64,000 bases of DNA from Lysobacteraceae bacterium P (lineage in GTDB: Bacteria; Pseudomonadota; Gammaproteobacteria; Xanthomonadales; Xanthomonadaceae), in contig SCOX01000003.1 of NCBI GenBank assembly GCA_005503055.1, forward strand, positions 186,001-250,000, given 5' to 3'. Shown here in pieces: positions 35,282-44,672 of the stretch. Position 1 is the stretch's first letter, and every line of letters begins with the position of its first letter. Made by a program: the position numbers and the translations under genes. The notes beneath the pieces are model-generated. The model made no database searches. It was not told the origin of the DNA and saw only the letters and a list, made by a program, of their open reading frames with translations.

Positions 35282-37981
35282 ATGATCGACACCCGCAAAG
35301 AAGCCCGCCGCGAACAGCAGGCCGACGCCCTGATCGGTGAACTGCAACGCCAGGGGGCCGGGCGACTGACGATCTTCCTCGGTGCCGCGCCCGGCGTCGG
35401 CAAGACCTACACGATGCTCGCGCGGGCACGCGAACTGGAACGGCGCGGGCACGACGTGGTGGTGGGCATCGTCGAGACGCACGGGCGTGGCGAAACGGCG
35501 GCGCTGCTCGACGGTCTGGAGGTGCTGCCGCGCAAGCGCACCGAATACCTTCCCACCCACGGCGCGCCGGCGAACGGCGCCGCACGCGTGCTGGAAGAGC
35601 TCGATCTCGATGCGTTGCTGGCGCGCAGGCCGGCGCTGGCGCTGATCGATGAGCTGGCGCACCGCAACGTGCCGGGCAGTCGCCACGAACGGCGCTGGCA
35701 GGACGTGATCGAGCTGCTCGATGCCGGTGTCGATGTCTACACCACGATCAACATCCAGCATCTGGAAAGCCTCAACGACATCGTCCACCGCATCACCGGC
35801 GTGCGCGTGAGCGAGACGGTGCCGGACGCGGTGTTCGATCGTTTGCGCGACATCGTGCTGGTGGACCTGCCGCCGCGCGAGCTCATCGAGCGCCTGCAAC
35901 AGGGCAAGGTCTATGTGCCGGAGCAGGCAGCGCATGCGCTGCAGGCGTTCTTTTCGCCGAGCAACCTCACCGCGTTGCGCGAACTGGCGATGCAGACCGC
36001 CGCCGATCGCGTCGACAGCGACCTGCGCGAGGCGCAGGCCGCGCGCGGGCTGCCGGGGGTGCCGTTGCGGCGCGGGGTGATGGTGGCGATCGACGGGCGC
36101 GGACAGTCCGAATATCTCGTGCGGGTCGCGCGTCGCCTCGCCGAACGTCGCGACGCGCCGTGGACCGTGGTGACCGTGCAGGCGGGCGACGCGCCGGACG
36201 AGGCGCGACAGCGCGAACTCGACCGCGCCTTCGCGCTCACGCGCCGGCTCGGCGGCGATGCGATCGTGCTCCACGGAAACAACATCGTCGACGCACTGCT
36301 GGACCACGCCGCACGTTCGGGCGCCAGCGCGATCGTGCTGGGACGCACGCGCGAGCGGCCGTTCGCGCGCATGTTCAACCGCACGCTGACGCAGCAGATG
36401 ATCCAGCGCGGCGCGCATTACGAGCTGACCATCGTCAGCACGCCGGAGGCGCGGGCGCGGGCGCGGCGCTCGTGGCGCGGCACGGGCGGCCTGTTGAACC
36501 GCAGCGACGCGGCACTGGCCGTGTTCGCCGCCGTAGTCGCGACGGCACTGGCGTGGGTCGCCGAACGCTGGATCGCGCTGGACGACCTGTCGTTGATCTT
36601 CATCGTCGCGGTGGTGCTGGTCGCGGCGCGCACGCGCATGACGGCGGCGGTGATCGCCGCGGTGCTGTGCTTCTTCGCGTACAACTTCTTCTTCATCGAA
36701 CCGCGCTTCACGCTGATGATCGGTGCGCGGCAAGGCGTGATCACTGTGGTGCTGTTCCTGGTCGCCGCGTTGGTGGCCGGACGGCTGGCCTCGAAGCTGC
36801 GCATGCAGGTGATCGCCTTGCGTGCGGCGAACGCGCAGGCCACCGCGCTGCAGGCACTGGGCCGCCAGCTGGCGACCGCGGCGGACCTTGGACAGGTGCT
36901 GCACGCGGGGCGCGACGCGCTGCGCCGCACGCTGGACGCCGAGGTGATGGTGCAGGCGGGCGACCAGTCCATACATGGCGAATCGCTCGACGAAAAGGAC
37001 CGCGCGGCCGCCGACTGGGCGATGCGTAATCGCCAAGCGTCGGGTCGCTACACCGACACTTTGGCCGGTTCGGACTGGTGGTTCCTGCCGCTCGCGCTGG
37101 GCGAGCGCGAGACCGGTGTCGTGGGCCTGCGCCTGCCCGACGGGCAGCCGCGGCCTGGCCCGGAGCAGCACCGCCTCGCCGAAGCGATGGTGGAGGACAT
37201 CGCCCAGGCCATCGTGCGCACCCGGCTGGTCGCCGCGCTGGAGGACGCCCGCGTCGGCAGCGAGACCGAACGCCTGCGCTCGGCGCTCCTGTCGTCGGTC
37301 TCGCACGACCTGCGCTCGCCGTTGGCGTCGATCATCGGTTCGGCGAGCAGCCTGGAACACTACATCGATTCGATGGACGCGCAGGACCGCGCGAGTCTGC
37401 TGGAGACGATCCGCATCGAAGGCGAACGCCTCGACCGCTACATCCAGAACCTGCTCGACATGACGCGCCTGGGCCACGGCGGCCTCACGCTCCGCCGCGA
37501 CTGGATCGGCGCGGACGAGTTGATCGGCTCGGCGGTCACGCGGCTGCGGCGCTATCAGCCGCACGCGCGCTTCGAGGTCTCGGTGGAACCGGGCATGGCC
37601 CCGATCTGGGTGCATCCGGCCCTGGTCGAGCAGGCGCTGTTCAACGTGCTGGAGAACGCGGCGAAGTTCTCGCCGCCCGGCGAGGCCGTCGCGGTGGATG
37701 CGCGCGGCGTGGACGGACAATTGCGCATCGACGTGCGCGATCGCGGCCCGGGCATTCCCGAGGACGAACGCCATCGCATCTTCGACATGTTCTACAGCGT
37801 GGAGCGTGGCGACCGCGCCGGTGGCGATCGCGACGGACGTGGCGGCCGGCAGGGAACGGGCCTGGGGCTGGCGATCACGCAGGGGATGATCGGCGCGCAC
37901 GGCGGCAGCGTGGAAGCGTTGGCGGGTGCGGACGGTCGCGGCACCACGATCCGGATTACCCTGCCGCGGCTGGAGCCGTGA
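35282..37981 (+). CDS. kdpD: Sensor histidine kinase KdpD
   Basis: The 899-aa kinase has the full KdpD layout. An N-terminal ATP-binding domain carries the Walker A segment FLGAAPGVGKTYTML, with INIQHLESLND further on. A universal-stress-like domain (VMVAIDGRGQSEYLVRVARR), four closely spaced membrane helices around residues 405-510 and a GAF-like region follow. Last come the kinase core with His675 in SVSHDLRSPLASI and the ATP lid GTGLGLAITQGMIGAHGG. It senses low potassium or ionic stress and phosphorylates KdpE. It is 24 bp after kdpC. Confidence 0.96.
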   Translation: MIDTRKEARREQQADALIGELQRQGAGRLTIFLGAAPGVGKTYTMLARARELERRGHDVVVGIVETHGRGETAALLDGLEVLPRKRTEYLPTHGAPANGAARVLEELDLDALLARRPALALIDELAHRNVPGSRHERRWQDVIELLDAGVDVYTTINIQHLESLNDIVHRITGVRVSETVPDAVFDRLRDIVLVDLPPRELIERLQQGKVYVPEQAAHALQAFFSPSNLTALRELAMQTAADRVDSDLREAQAARGLPGVPLRRGVMVAIDGRGQSEYLVRVARRLAERRDAPWTVVTVQAGDAPDEARQRELDRAFALTRRLGGDAIVLHGNNIVDALLDHAARSGASAIVLGRTRERPFARMFNRTLTQQMIQRGAHYELTIVSTPEARARARRSWRGTGGLLNRSDAALAVFAAVVATALAWVAERWIALDDLSLIFIVAVVLVAARTRMTAAVIAAVLCFFAYNFFFIEPRFTLMIGARQGVITVVLFLVAALVAGRLASKLRMQVIALRAANAQATALQALGRQLATAADLGQVLHAGRDALRRTLDAEVMVQAGDQSIHGESLDEKDRAAADWAMRNRQASGRYTDTLAGSDWWFLPLALGERETGVVGLRLPDGQPRPGPEQHRLAEAMVEDIAQAIVRTRLVAALEDARVGSETERLRSALLSSVSHDLRSPLASIIGSASSLEHYIDSMDAQDRASLLETIRIEGERLDRYIQNLLDMTRLGHGGLTLRRDWIGADELIGSAVTRLRRYQPHARFEVSVEPGMAPIWVHPALVEQALFNVLENAAKFSPPGEAVAVDARGVDGQLRIDVRDRGPGIPEDERHRIFDMFYSVERGDRAGGDRDGRGGRQGTGLGLAITQGMIGAHGGSVEALAGADGRGTTIRITLPRLEP

Positions 37982-38066
37982 ACGCGGCGGCGCGCGCCCG
38001 AGCGCCGACGCGAACGAACAAACCAGCATTGGATCCCGCGCCCGCGAGGATGTAGAACGAAGGCCC

Positions 38067-38780
38067 ATGAGCGAACCCTCCGCCCCCACGCCCACCACGG
38101 TGCCGCGCGTACTGGTGATCGACGACGAGCCGCAGATCCGCCGGTTTCTCGACATCAGCCTGCGCGCGCAGGGTTACGCGGTCGAAACCGCGGAGACGGG
38201 GCAGGGCGGTCTGGAGGCGCTGGCGGCGCACGGTGCGGATCTGGTGATCCTCGACCTGGGCCTGCCCGACCGCGATGGACAGCAGGTGCTGCGCGAGTTG
38301 CGCGAGTGGTCGACGGTGCCCGTGATCCTGCTGACCGTGCGTTCGCACGAGGCCGAGAAGGTCGCCGGCCTGGACGGCGGCGCGAACGATTACGTCACCA
38401 AGCCCTTCGGCGCACAGGAACTGATGGCGCGCGTGCGTGCGCTGCTTCGAGCGCGCGTGGTGAGCGCGCAGGCCCCGCCGGTGTTCGACGATGGCAACCT
38501 GCATGTGGACCTGGTGCGGCGCGAAGTGATGCTCGGCGGCCAGCCGGTGGTTCTGGCGCGCAAGGAATACGCACTGCTCGCGTTGCTGGTACAGCACGCC
38601 GGGCGCGTGGTGACGCAACCGCAGATCCTGCGTGAGCTGTGGGGGCCGACTCACCAGGACGACACGCATTACCTGCGCGTGCTGGTCGGCAAGCTGCGGC
38701 ACAAACTTCACGACGACGCGGCCCGGCCGCGCTACATCGCGACCGAGCCGGGCGTCGGGCTGAAGTTCATCGACGGTTGA
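38067..38780 (+). CDS. kdpE: Response regulator KdpE (OmpR family)
   Basis: The 237-aa protein has a receiver domain with acidic pocket VIDDEPQIRR, phosphoacceptor Asp63 in LVILDLGLPDRDG, and Lys in DYVTKPFG, followed by an OmpR-type winged helix ending RPRYIATEPGVGLKF. It activates the kdp operon when phosphorylated by KdpD. The start at 38067 gives MSEPSAP before the first strand. It is 85 bp after kdpD and convergent with a tiny membrane-protein gene whose stop lies 3 bp away. Confidence 0.95.
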   Translation: MSEPSAPTPTTVPRVLVIDDEPQIRRFLDISLRAQGYAVETAETGQGGLEALAAHGADLVILDLGLPDRDGQQVLRELREWSTVPVILLTVRSHEAEKVAGLDGGANDYVTKPFGAQELMARVRALLRARVVSAQAPPVFDDGNLHVDLVRREVMLGGQPVVLARKEYALLALLVQHAGRVVTQPQILRELWGPTHQDDTHYLRVLVGKLRHKLHDDAARPRYIATEPGVGLKFIDG

Positions 38781-38783
38781 TCG

Positions 38784-38921
38784 TCAGCCCGTAGCGGCGC
38801 TGTTCGTGCCGGGCGACGGATCGTGCGAAGGCGTGCCCTGGCGGTTGTGGAAGTACGCGTAGGCGGCGAGGACAAGGGCGAGGATGATCGCCATCAGGAC
38901 GAAGATCTGGCGCTTGTTCAT
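38784..38921 (-). CDS. 45-aa single-helix membrane protein
   Basis: The open frame MNKRQIFVLMAIILALVLAA... encodes 45 residues: a positively charged start, one hydrophobic helix (IFVLMAIILALVLAAYAYF) and a short polar tail with HNRQGTPSHDPSPG. The layout predicts an inner-membrane protein with its tail outside. A GAGG lies about 7 bases upstream of the ATG. It sits between kdpE (convergent, 3 bp) and the 61-aa gene upstream (13 bp). I do not recognise the family; the gene is supported by start, hydrophobicity and tight spacing only. Confidence 0.6.
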   Translation of the reverse strand: MNKRQIFVLMAIILALVLAAYAYFHNRQGTPSHDPSPGTNSAATG

Positions 38922-38934
38922 GGTGCCTCGCCGC

Positions 38935-39120
38935 TCAGCCGCGCTTCTGGTCGCCGCGGTCGCCCTCGCCGGGTTTCACCTTCGTGACCGCGTCGCGCTG
39001 GCGGTCCTGCGAGAGCGAGCGGCCGACGTCGTCGGACTCCTTGAAGCGGCCCTTTTCGTCGCGGCGCACGTAACGCTTGTCGCCGTTGGGAGAGATGAGT
39101 TCGCGCTTGCTCGACGCCAT
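38935..39120 (-). CDS. Conserved small basic/charged protein (61 aa)
   Basis: The 61-aa product begins MASSKRELISPNGDKRYVRR and is almost entirely charged and polar (DEKGRFKESDDVGRSLSQDR...), with no hydrophobic core segment. Small proteins with this opening are, as I recall, frequent in Xanthomonadaceae and other proteobacteria and have no established function. The ATG at 39118-39120 is chosen because similarity begins exactly there; the frame is open further upstream. It precedes the 45-aa membrane-protein gene by 13 bp and could share its transcript. Confidence 0.75.
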   Translation of the reverse strand: MASSKRELISPNGDKRYVRRDEKGRFKESDDVGRSLSQDRQRDAVTKVKPGEGDRGDQKRG

Positions 39121-39264
39121 CGACGGTGTCCTCGTTGCGTAAGGAGAGTGCATGCTCGTCCGCGCGAGGTTAAGACAAGGCGAATCCACGCACACGACAC
39201 CCCGGTGCGAACGAAGACCTAACGTCATGTTCACCGCACGCGCACGATTTCGCGCGCGTGCGCT

Positions 39265-39693
39265 TCAGGGCTTCGGCGGCGCGGAACGCTTTCGGTAGAC
39301 GACGATGATGACCAGGTCCTGCGTGCCGCGCTGCGCTAGTGCGTGCGTACTGCCATCGCGCGTGAGGATCGCATCGCCGGGGCCGACGTCACGGCGCTGA
39401 CCGTCGAGCAAGAGTTCGCCGCGGCCGGACAGCACGTAGTAGATCTCGTCCTTGTCGTTGCGGTGCTCGCCGATGGTCGCGCCGGCATGCAGCGCGCGCT
39501 GGCGGAACACGATGTCGAAGCCCTCGGCATCCTCGAAGAACGGGTACGCGGTCGTCGTGCCCTTGCCCTCGTGCGGCCCGGGTTGCTGCACGGCGATGTC
39601 GCGGGCGTTCTCGACGAACGAATCGCGGCGGGGCTCGGCGGCGTGTGCGGTGGCGATCGCGGAAGCAAGGATCAGGCAGGTCATGCGGAACAT
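39265..39693 (-). CDS. Exported cupin-domain protein
   Basis: The 142-aa protein has a signal peptide (MTCLILASAIATAHAAEP) and a single cupin barrel. Motif 1 is HAGATIGEHRNDKDEIYYVLSG (given in part as GEHRNDKDEIYYVL) with His and Glu ligands, and motif 2 is GDAILTRDGSTHAL with His. The pattern is that of small metal-binding cupins of unknown substrate. It is predicted to be periplasmic. It follows the kdp-associated small genes on the same strand and lies 101 bp downstream of kduD, separated by a palindromic repeat. A role in uronate handling is possible but not shown. Confidence 0.82.
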   Translation of the reverse strand: MFRMTCLILASAIATAHAAEPRRDSFVENARDIAVQQPGPHEGKGTTTAYPFFEDAEGFDIVFRQRALHAGATIGEHRNDKDEIYYVLSGRGELLLDGQRRDVGPGDAILTRDGSTHALAQRGTQDLVIIVVYRKRSAPPKP

Positions 39694-39762
39694 GGAGCCT
39701 CCGTTGCGGATGCATCGCGATGGCGACCGGATGCGCATCGCATTCGTGACCCTCACCGCAAT

Positions 39763-39783
39763 CCCTCTCCGGACGGGAGAGGG
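39763..39783. repeat. Dispersed CCCTCTCC palindrome between kduD and the cupin gene
   Basis: CCCTCTCC (39763-39770) and GGAGAGGG (39776-39783) pair perfectly across five bases. It is the same family as the element at 34543 and probably forms the 3' end hairpin of the kduD transcript. Confidence 0.68.
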
Positions 39784-39794
39784 GGTTACAGCCA

Positions 39795-40550
39795 TCAGCG
39801 TGCCAGCCAGCCGCCGTCGACCGGCAGGATCGCGCCGTTGACGTAATCCGACGCGCTCGATGCGAGGAACACCGCCGCACCGCCCAGGTCGGCCGGCGTG
39901 CCCCAGCGAGCAGCGGGAATGCGGTCGAGGATCTGCGCACTGCGCGCTTCGTCGGCCCGAAGTTGCGCGGTGTTGTCGGTGGCCATGTAGCCCGGCGCGA
40001 TCGCGTTGACGTTGATGCCGCGGCTCGCCCATTCGTTGGCCAGCAGGCGCGTGATACCGGCGATGCCGCTCTTGCTGGCGGTGTACGACGGCACGCGGAT
40101 GCCACCCTGGAAGGACAGCATCGAGGCGATGTTGACGATCTTGCCGCCGCCGTTGGCGATCATGTGGCGGCCGGCGGCCTGGGCCATGAAGAACGCGCCC
40201 TTGATGTTGACGTTCATGACGTCGTCCCAGTCCTTCTCGCTGAAGTCCACTGCATCGGCGCGACGGATCAGTCCGGCGTTGTTGACCAGGATGTGCAGAT
40301 CGCCGAGGCCGTCGATGGTCTCGCGCAGGACGCGGTCGATGGGCTCGACGCTCGACAGGTTCGCCTCGATGGCGACGAAGCGGCGGCCGAGCGCGCGCAC
40401 CTTCGCTTCGGTTTCGGTCGGCGGCGCGATGCCGGCGGCAGCGATGTCCGCGCCGGCTTCGGCCAGCGCGATCGCGATGCCCTGGCCCAGGCCCGTATTG
40501 GCGCCGGTGACCAGCGCGACCTTGCCTTCGAGACTGAACGGATTGGCCAT
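39795..40550 (-). CDS. kduD: 2-dehydro-3-deoxy-D-gluconate 5-dehydrogenase (KduD)
   Basis: The 251-aa SDR converts 5-dehydro-4-deoxy-uronate isomer (2,5-diketo-3-deoxygluconate) to 2-keto-3-deoxygluconate, the step after KduI in pectin breakdown. It begins MANPFSLEGKVALVTGANTG and carries NNAGLIRR, NIASMLSFQGGIRVPSYTASK (catalytic Tyr and Lys) and the C-terminal SSASDYVNGAILPVDGGW; these blocks are typical of KduD. It follows kduI on the same strand with a 65-bp gap. Confidence 0.92.
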   Translation of the reverse strand: MANPFSLEGKVALVTGANTGLGQGIAIALAEAGADIAAAGIAPPTETEAKVRALGRRFVAIEANLSSVEPIDRVLRETIDGLGDLHILVNNAGLIRRADAVDFSEKDWDDVMNVNIKGAFFMAQAAGRHMIANGGGKIVNIASMLSFQGGIRVPSYTASKSGIAGITRLLANEWASRGINVNAIAPGYMATDNTAQLRADEARSAQILDRIPAARWGTPADLGGAAVFLASSASDYVNGAILPVDGGWLAR

Positions 40551-40615
40551 GAACACTTTCCCCTTTCGTGTACTGGTTAGCTTGAGCGCGGTGTCGGACA
40601 GGCAATCGCCGCCCG

Positions 40616-41461
40616 TTACTTCAACTGGCAGATGTCCAGCTGGTTCATGTCGGTGTAGTCGAGGTTCTCGCCGCCCATGGCCCAGATGAAGCAGTAGTTC
40701 TTCGTGCCCGAGCCCATGTGGATCGACCACGGCGGCGATACCACGGCTTCGTCGTTGGCGATCACCAGGTGGCGCATGTCCGCCGGTTCGCCCATGAAAT
40801 GCATGACGCGCTGGTCGCCCAGGTCGAAGTAGAAATAGACCTCCGAACGGCGGTCGTGCAGGTGCGGCGGCATGGTGTTCCACACGCTGCCGGACTTGAG
40901 GATCGTCAGGCCCAGCAGCAACTGGCACGACTTCACCGTCGCCGGGACGATGTACTGGTAGATCGTGCGTTCGTTCGAGGTTTCCAGCGCGCCGCGCTCC
41001 AGCGGTACGGCCTGCGCGATGGAGATGTGCTTGGTCTCGAAGCGCGTGTGCGCGGGCGTGGACGCGAGGTAGAACTTGGCGGGCGAGGCGGCGTCGTTCG
41101 ACGCGAATTCGACCTGCTCGCTGCCCATCGGCACGTACAGGCCGTCCTTCGGTGCGAGCGTGTGCGAGGTGCCGTCGACGGTAACGGTGCCCGTGCCGGC
41201 GCCGACGTTGACGATGCCCAGCTCGCGGCGCTCCAGGAACGGCTTGCCGGCGGCGGAGGCGGGTTCGGTCTGCTGCGGCAGCGCCACCGGCGCGGTCGTC
41301 GGGGCCGCGCCGCCGATCACGAAGCGCTCGTTGTGCGAGTAGTTCAGGACCACCTGGCCCGGCACGAACAGGCCGTCGATGAGGTAGCGCTCGCGCAGCT
41401 GGTCGTTGCTGGCGCCGGCCATCATGTCCGGGTGGGTGGCGTGATAGGTCTTGCGGAACAT
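40616..41461 (-). CDS. kduI: 5-dehydro-4-deoxy-D-glucuronate isomerase (KduI)
   Basis: KduI isomerises 4-deoxy-5-keto-uronate, released by pectate lyases, to 2,5-diketo-3-deoxygluconate. The 281-aa cupin-fold protein has the family zinc site in [16 protein letters not shown] (His, His, Glu) and a later His in [32 protein letters not shown] is the usual N-terminus. The ATG at 41459-41461 is chosen for that reason. An operator-like site lies 72 bp upstream. It forms an operon with kduD. Confidence 0.95.
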   Translation of the reverse strand: MFRKTYHATHPDMMAGASNDQLRERYLIDGLFVPGQVVLNYSHNERFVIGGAAPTTAPVALPQQTEPASAAGKPFLERRELGIVNVGAGTGTVTVDGTSHTLAPKDGLYVPMGSEQVEFASNDAASPAKFYLASTPAHTRFETKHISIAQAVPLERGALETSNERTIYQYIVPATVKSCQLLLGLTILKSGSVWNTMPPHLHDRRSEVYFYFDLGDQRVMHFMGEPADMRHLVIANDEAVVSPPWSIHMGSGTKNYCFIWAMGGENLDYTDMNQLDICQLK

Positions 41462-41532
41462 CGGGCCTCTCCGGTGGTTCGGGCCGCGCGAACACCGTGC
41501 GGCGGGTGATTGCGGGATGATAGCCGGGTTTT

Positions 41533-41546
41533 GGTAACCGGTGTCA
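41533..41546. promoter_or_regulatory. LacI/KdgR-type operator upstream of kduI
   Basis: GGTAACCGGTGTCA is centred on ACCGGT and is one of several near-identical copies in the pectin locus (46550, 54264 and a variant at 54392). The likely ligand is the LacI-family protein encoded at 41717-42814. Confidence 0.68.
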
Positions 41547-41640
41547 AAGACCAGCGAAGGACGTCGGAATTGCGTGCCGACCGGTGTCCGCGAGGGTTCT
41601 GGGATGCCGTATCGGGCGCGGGATTCCAATCGCGCCGGCC

Positions 41641-41700
41641 TTCCGCTCGTGCGGAAACCGGCACAGGAACGCAGGCTTGGATCCCCGACTTGGCGGGGAT
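41641..41700. repeat. Double hairpin intergenic repeat
   Basis: TTCCGC/GCGGAA (41641-41646 and 41651-41656) and ATCCCCG/CGGGGAT (41681-41687 and 41694-41700) form two hairpins between the lacI-type gene end and kduI. The GGATCCCCG...CGGGGAT type is a common dispersed palindrome in this bacterial group. Confidence 0.6.
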
Positions 41701-41716
41701 GAGGGCATCGGACGCG

Positions 41717-42814
41717 TTACGCCTTTGGCCGCTGGCTCGAATCGCGCACGACCAGATGCGGGGTGACCGTGCGTGGCGTGCCCGTCGCTTCGGGCGAGGC
41801 ACCGGGCTCGTCGATCAGCAGCATCTGCGCGGCCATGTGGCCCAGGTCGCGGATCGGCGAATGGATGGTCGTCAGCGCCGGCCACAGCTGCGAGGCCAGC
41901 GGGCTGTCGTCGTAACCGACCACCGACAGGTCGCCGGGAATCGACAGCCCGCGGCGCATCGCGGCCTTGTAGACGCCGGCCGCCATTTCGTCGTTGCAGG
42001 CGAAGATCGCCGTTGGGCGCGGCGACTTGGCGAGCAGGTACTCCGCGCCGGCCACCCCCGAATCGAACGTGTAGCCGCCTTCGTAGATGTAGTCCGGCGA
42101 CAGCTCGATGCCGCGCGCATCCAGGCCCGCCAGGAAGCCGCCGCCGCGTTCGACCGTGGAGCGGTAGCGGCGCGGACCGGTGATCAGACCCACGGTGCGA
42201 TGGCCGAGCGACTCCAGGTAATTCGCCGCCTCGGTGCCGGCCTGGCGGTCGTGCGTGACGACCATGCTTGCGGCCTGGTCCAGCGGGATGGAGGCGATGC
42301 GCACGTAGCGCACGCCGATCTCGCGCAGCGCGGTGGCGAGCTGTTCGTCCTCGGACACGCGCGGGATCAGGATCACGCCGTGCAGCTTCTGCTGCTGCGC
42401 GAAGCGGCGCACGCCGTCGATGTAGTCATCCTTCGAGGAATCGCAGGGATGCACGACCAGCTCGTAGCCAGAATCGCGCAGCGCGTCGAGCGCGCCGTAC
42501 TGCATGTTCACGATGAACTGCGCGGTCGGGTTGTCGTATACCAGCCCGATCAGGAACGAGCGTCGGAACGCGAGCCCGCGCGCCTGCGGGTCGGGCACGT
42601 AGCCCAGCTGCTTCATCAGCGCGAGCACTTTCTCGCGCGTTTCCGGATGCACCAGCGGCGAATTGTTGATGACGCGCGAGACGGTCTTCTTCGATACACC
42701 GGTCAGCCGCGCGATGTCGTTGATCGTCGCCTTGCCGGGCAACACCACGTCCTCCGGCGCGGGCAGCGGCGAGGCGGAGCGGGAACGGCGGAGGCGCGGC
42801 GTGGGCTCGGTCAT
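41717..42814 (-). CDS. LacI-family regulator, probable uronate/pectin repressor
   Basis: The 365-aa protein has a LacI helix-turn-helix (TINDIARLTGVSKKTVSRVINNSP, seen as TINDIARLTGVSKKTVSR) after a basic 28-residue extension, then a sugar-binding core with GVILIPRVSEDEQL, VTHDRQAGTEAANYL, AIFACNDEMAAGVYKAA and VVGYDDSPLASQL. It lies between kduI and the TRAP transporter genes, in the middle of the pectin locus. The 14-bp GGTAACCGGTGTCA sites upstream of locus promoters are its likely operators. Its effector is probably 2-keto-3-deoxygluconate or an unsaturated uronide; this is inference. Confidence 0.88.
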   Translation of the reverse strand: MTEPTPRLRRSRSASPLPAPEDVVLPGKATINDIARLTGVSKKTVSRVINNSPLVHPETREKVLALMKQLGYVPDPQARGLAFRRSFLIGLVYDNPTAQFIVNMQYGALDALRDSGYELVVHPCDSSKDDYIDGVRRFAQQQKLHGVILIPRVSEDEQLATALREIGVRYVRIASIPLDQAASMVVTHDRQAGTEAANYLESLGHRTVGLITGPRRYRSTVERGGGFLAGLDARGIELSPDYIYEGGYTFDSGVAGAEYLLAKSPRPTAIFACNDEMAAGVYKAAMRRGLSIPGDLSVVGYDDSPLASQLWPALTTIHSPIRDLGHMAAQMLLIDEPGASPEATGTPRTVTPHLVVRDSSQRPKA

Positions 42815-42862
42815 GAAGGGAATTCTAGCCGTCCCCCGGGAAAGCGCCCATGCGCGTGGGCC

Positions 42863-44146
42863 TCACGCCTTCAGCGCCGCCGGCAGCCACAGCGACAACG
42901 CCGGCACGAAGGCCACCACCAGCAGCACGAACAGCCCCGCCAGCCAGAACGGCCAGATCGTCCGCATGCTCTGGCCGATGCTGATCTTGCCGATCGCCGT
43001 GCCGACGAACAGCACCGAACCCAGCGGCGGGCTGATCAGGCTCAGGCCGCCCTTGAGGACCAGGATCACGCCGAAGTGGACCGGATCGATGCCGATCGCC
43101 TTCGCCACCGGCAGGAAGATCGGCGTGCAGATCAGGATCATCGGCGCCAGATCCAGGAACGTGCCCAGCACCAGCAGCACCAGGATCATCAGCAGCAACA
43201 TCACGTTGCGGTCCTGGGTGAGCCCGGTGAGGAACTCGACCGACGCGGCCGGCACCTGCAGGTAGGCCAGCAGCCAGCCGAACACCGCCGCTGCGGCGAT
43301 CACGAACAGGATCGCCCCCGCGCTGCGCGCGGCGTGCACCACCGTGCCGACGAACTCGCGCCAGTGCAGCTGCCGGTACAGCACGCTGGTTACCAGCAGT
43401 GCGTACACCACCGCGATCGCCGCGCTTTCCACCGCGGTGAAGATGCCGGCGCGAATGCCCACGAAGATCAGCGCGACCAACCCCAGGCCCGGCAACGCCG
43501 AGACCAGGCGCAGCAGCACCGCGCGCCAGCCGGGGAAGATCTCCACGCCGTAGCCGCGATGACGTGCGACCGCGTAGCAGGTGACCATCAGCGTCGCCGT
43601 CATCAGCAGCGCGGGCAGGATGCCGGCTGCGAACAGGTCGGCGATCGAAAGCCCGCCGCCCGCCGCCGCCGAATAGAGGATGAGGTTGTGCGAAGGCGGC
43701 ACCAGCAGCGCGACGAGGGCCGCGGTGATGCACACGTTCACGGCGAAGTCGCGGTCGTAACCGCGCTGCACCATCTGCGGGATCATCGTGCCGCCCACGG
43801 CCGAGACGTCCGCCAGCGCCGAACCCGACACGCCGCCGAAGAACAGCGAGGACAGGATGCTGACCTGGCCCAGCCCGCCGCGCATGCGCCCAACCAGCGA
43901 CGACGCCAGTCCGATCAGGCGTTCGGAAATGCCGCCGCGCAGCATGATCTCGCCGGCGAAGATGAACAGTGGAATGGCGATGAGGCTGGCCGAACCGGAG
44001 CCAGCGGACACCTGCTGCACCAGCACGATCGACGGAACATCCAGGTAGAACAGCGTCGCCAGCGAAGCGGCGGCCAACGCGAAGGCGACCGGAACGCCCG
44101 CCATCAGAAGCACGGCGAAAAGCGCGAAGAGAAGCGCGATAGCCAT
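42863..44146 (-). CDS. TRAP transporter large permease (DctM family)
   Basis: The 427-aa inner-membrane protein has about twelve hydrophobic segments and DctM signatures: VPVAFALAAASLATLFYL, FAGEIMLRGGISERL, SGSALADVSAVGGTMIPQM and PPSHNLILYSAA. It forms the sodium-driven import channel for an organic acid. The start codon abuts the stop of the DctQ gene. Position in the pectin locus suggests galacturonate or an unsaturated uronate as substrate. Confidence 0.93.
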   Translation of the reverse strand: MAIALLFALFAVLLMAGVPVAFALAAASLATLFYLDVPSIVLVQQVSAGSGSASLIAIPLFIFAGEIMLRGGISERLIGLASSLVGRMRGGLGQVSILSSLFFGGVSGSALADVSAVGGTMIPQMVQRGYDRDFAVNVCITAALVALLVPPSHNLILYSAAAGGGLSIADLFAAGILPALLMTATLMVTCYAVARHRGYGVEIFPGWRAVLLRLVSALPGLGLVALIFVGIRAGIFTAVESAAIAVVYALLVTSVLYRQLHWREFVGTVVHAARSAGAILFVIAAAAVFGWLLAYLQVPAASVEFLTGLTQDRNVMLLLMILVLLVLGTFLDLAPMILICTPIFLPVAKAIGIDPVHFGVILVLKGGLSLISPPLGSVLFVGTAIGKISIGQSMRTIWPFWLAGLFVLLVVAFVPALSLWLPAALKA

Positions 44147-44665
44147 TCAGTCGGCCTCCGGTTCGGCGGGGACTTCGGGCGGGGCGATCGCCTGCGCCAG
44201 CGCGAACAGCGCCATCAACGCCCCGCTGATCGCCAGCGGGAGGTACTCGATGCTTTCCGGCATCGGCGCACCCGCGGTGGGGATATGCACGCCATCGACG
44301 AACAGCAGCGTGCCCCAGTACGCCAGCACCAGCCCGATCAGCGCGATCACCGCCGACTGCATCAGGTGCAGCGCGTGCCGCCCGCGCGGCGCCAGCGATT
44401 CGGCCAGCAGCGAGAAGCTGAAGTGCCGCCGCGTGTGCACGCCGGCAGCGGCGCCCAAGCCCATCGCGGTGCTCAACAGCAGCAGCGTGACCGGCTCGGT
44501 CCAGCTCGGCGAATCGTTCAGAACGTAGCGTGCGATGACCTGCCAGCCCTGCACGACGACCAGGCCCAGCAGCGCGAGCGCCGCCACGGCGATGGCGCCG
44601 TCGGCCAGGCGCCCGGTTACGCGCTGCAGGGCGGATTGGGGAAACGCGATTGCGGATTCGGCCAT
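44147..44665 (-). CDS. TRAP transporter small permease (DctQ family)
   Basis: The 172-aa protein has four hydrophobic segments, with WQVIARYVLNDSPSWTEPV between helices 1 and 2, the typical DctQ motif. It partners the adjacent DctM and DctP proteins. It lies 7 bp after the DctP gene and directly before DctM, forming one operon. Confidence 0.9.
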   Translation of the reverse strand: MAESAIAFPQSALQRVTGRLADGAIAVAALALLGLVVVQGWQVIARYVLNDSPSWTEPVTLLLLSTAMGLGAAAGVHTRRHFSFSLLAESLAPRGRHALHLMQSAVIALIGLVLAYWGTLLFVDGVHIPTAGAPMPESIEYLPLAISGALMALFALAQAIAPPEVPAEPEAD

Positions 44666-44672
44666 GGGATCC

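Noticed and set aside
34496-38155. A 1219-codon open frame on the minus strand opposite kdpC, kdpD and kdpE
   Set aside because: It is an antisense shadow caused by very high third-position GC. The translation is Arg/Ala/His-rich without domains, while the plus strand encodes complete Kdp proteins.
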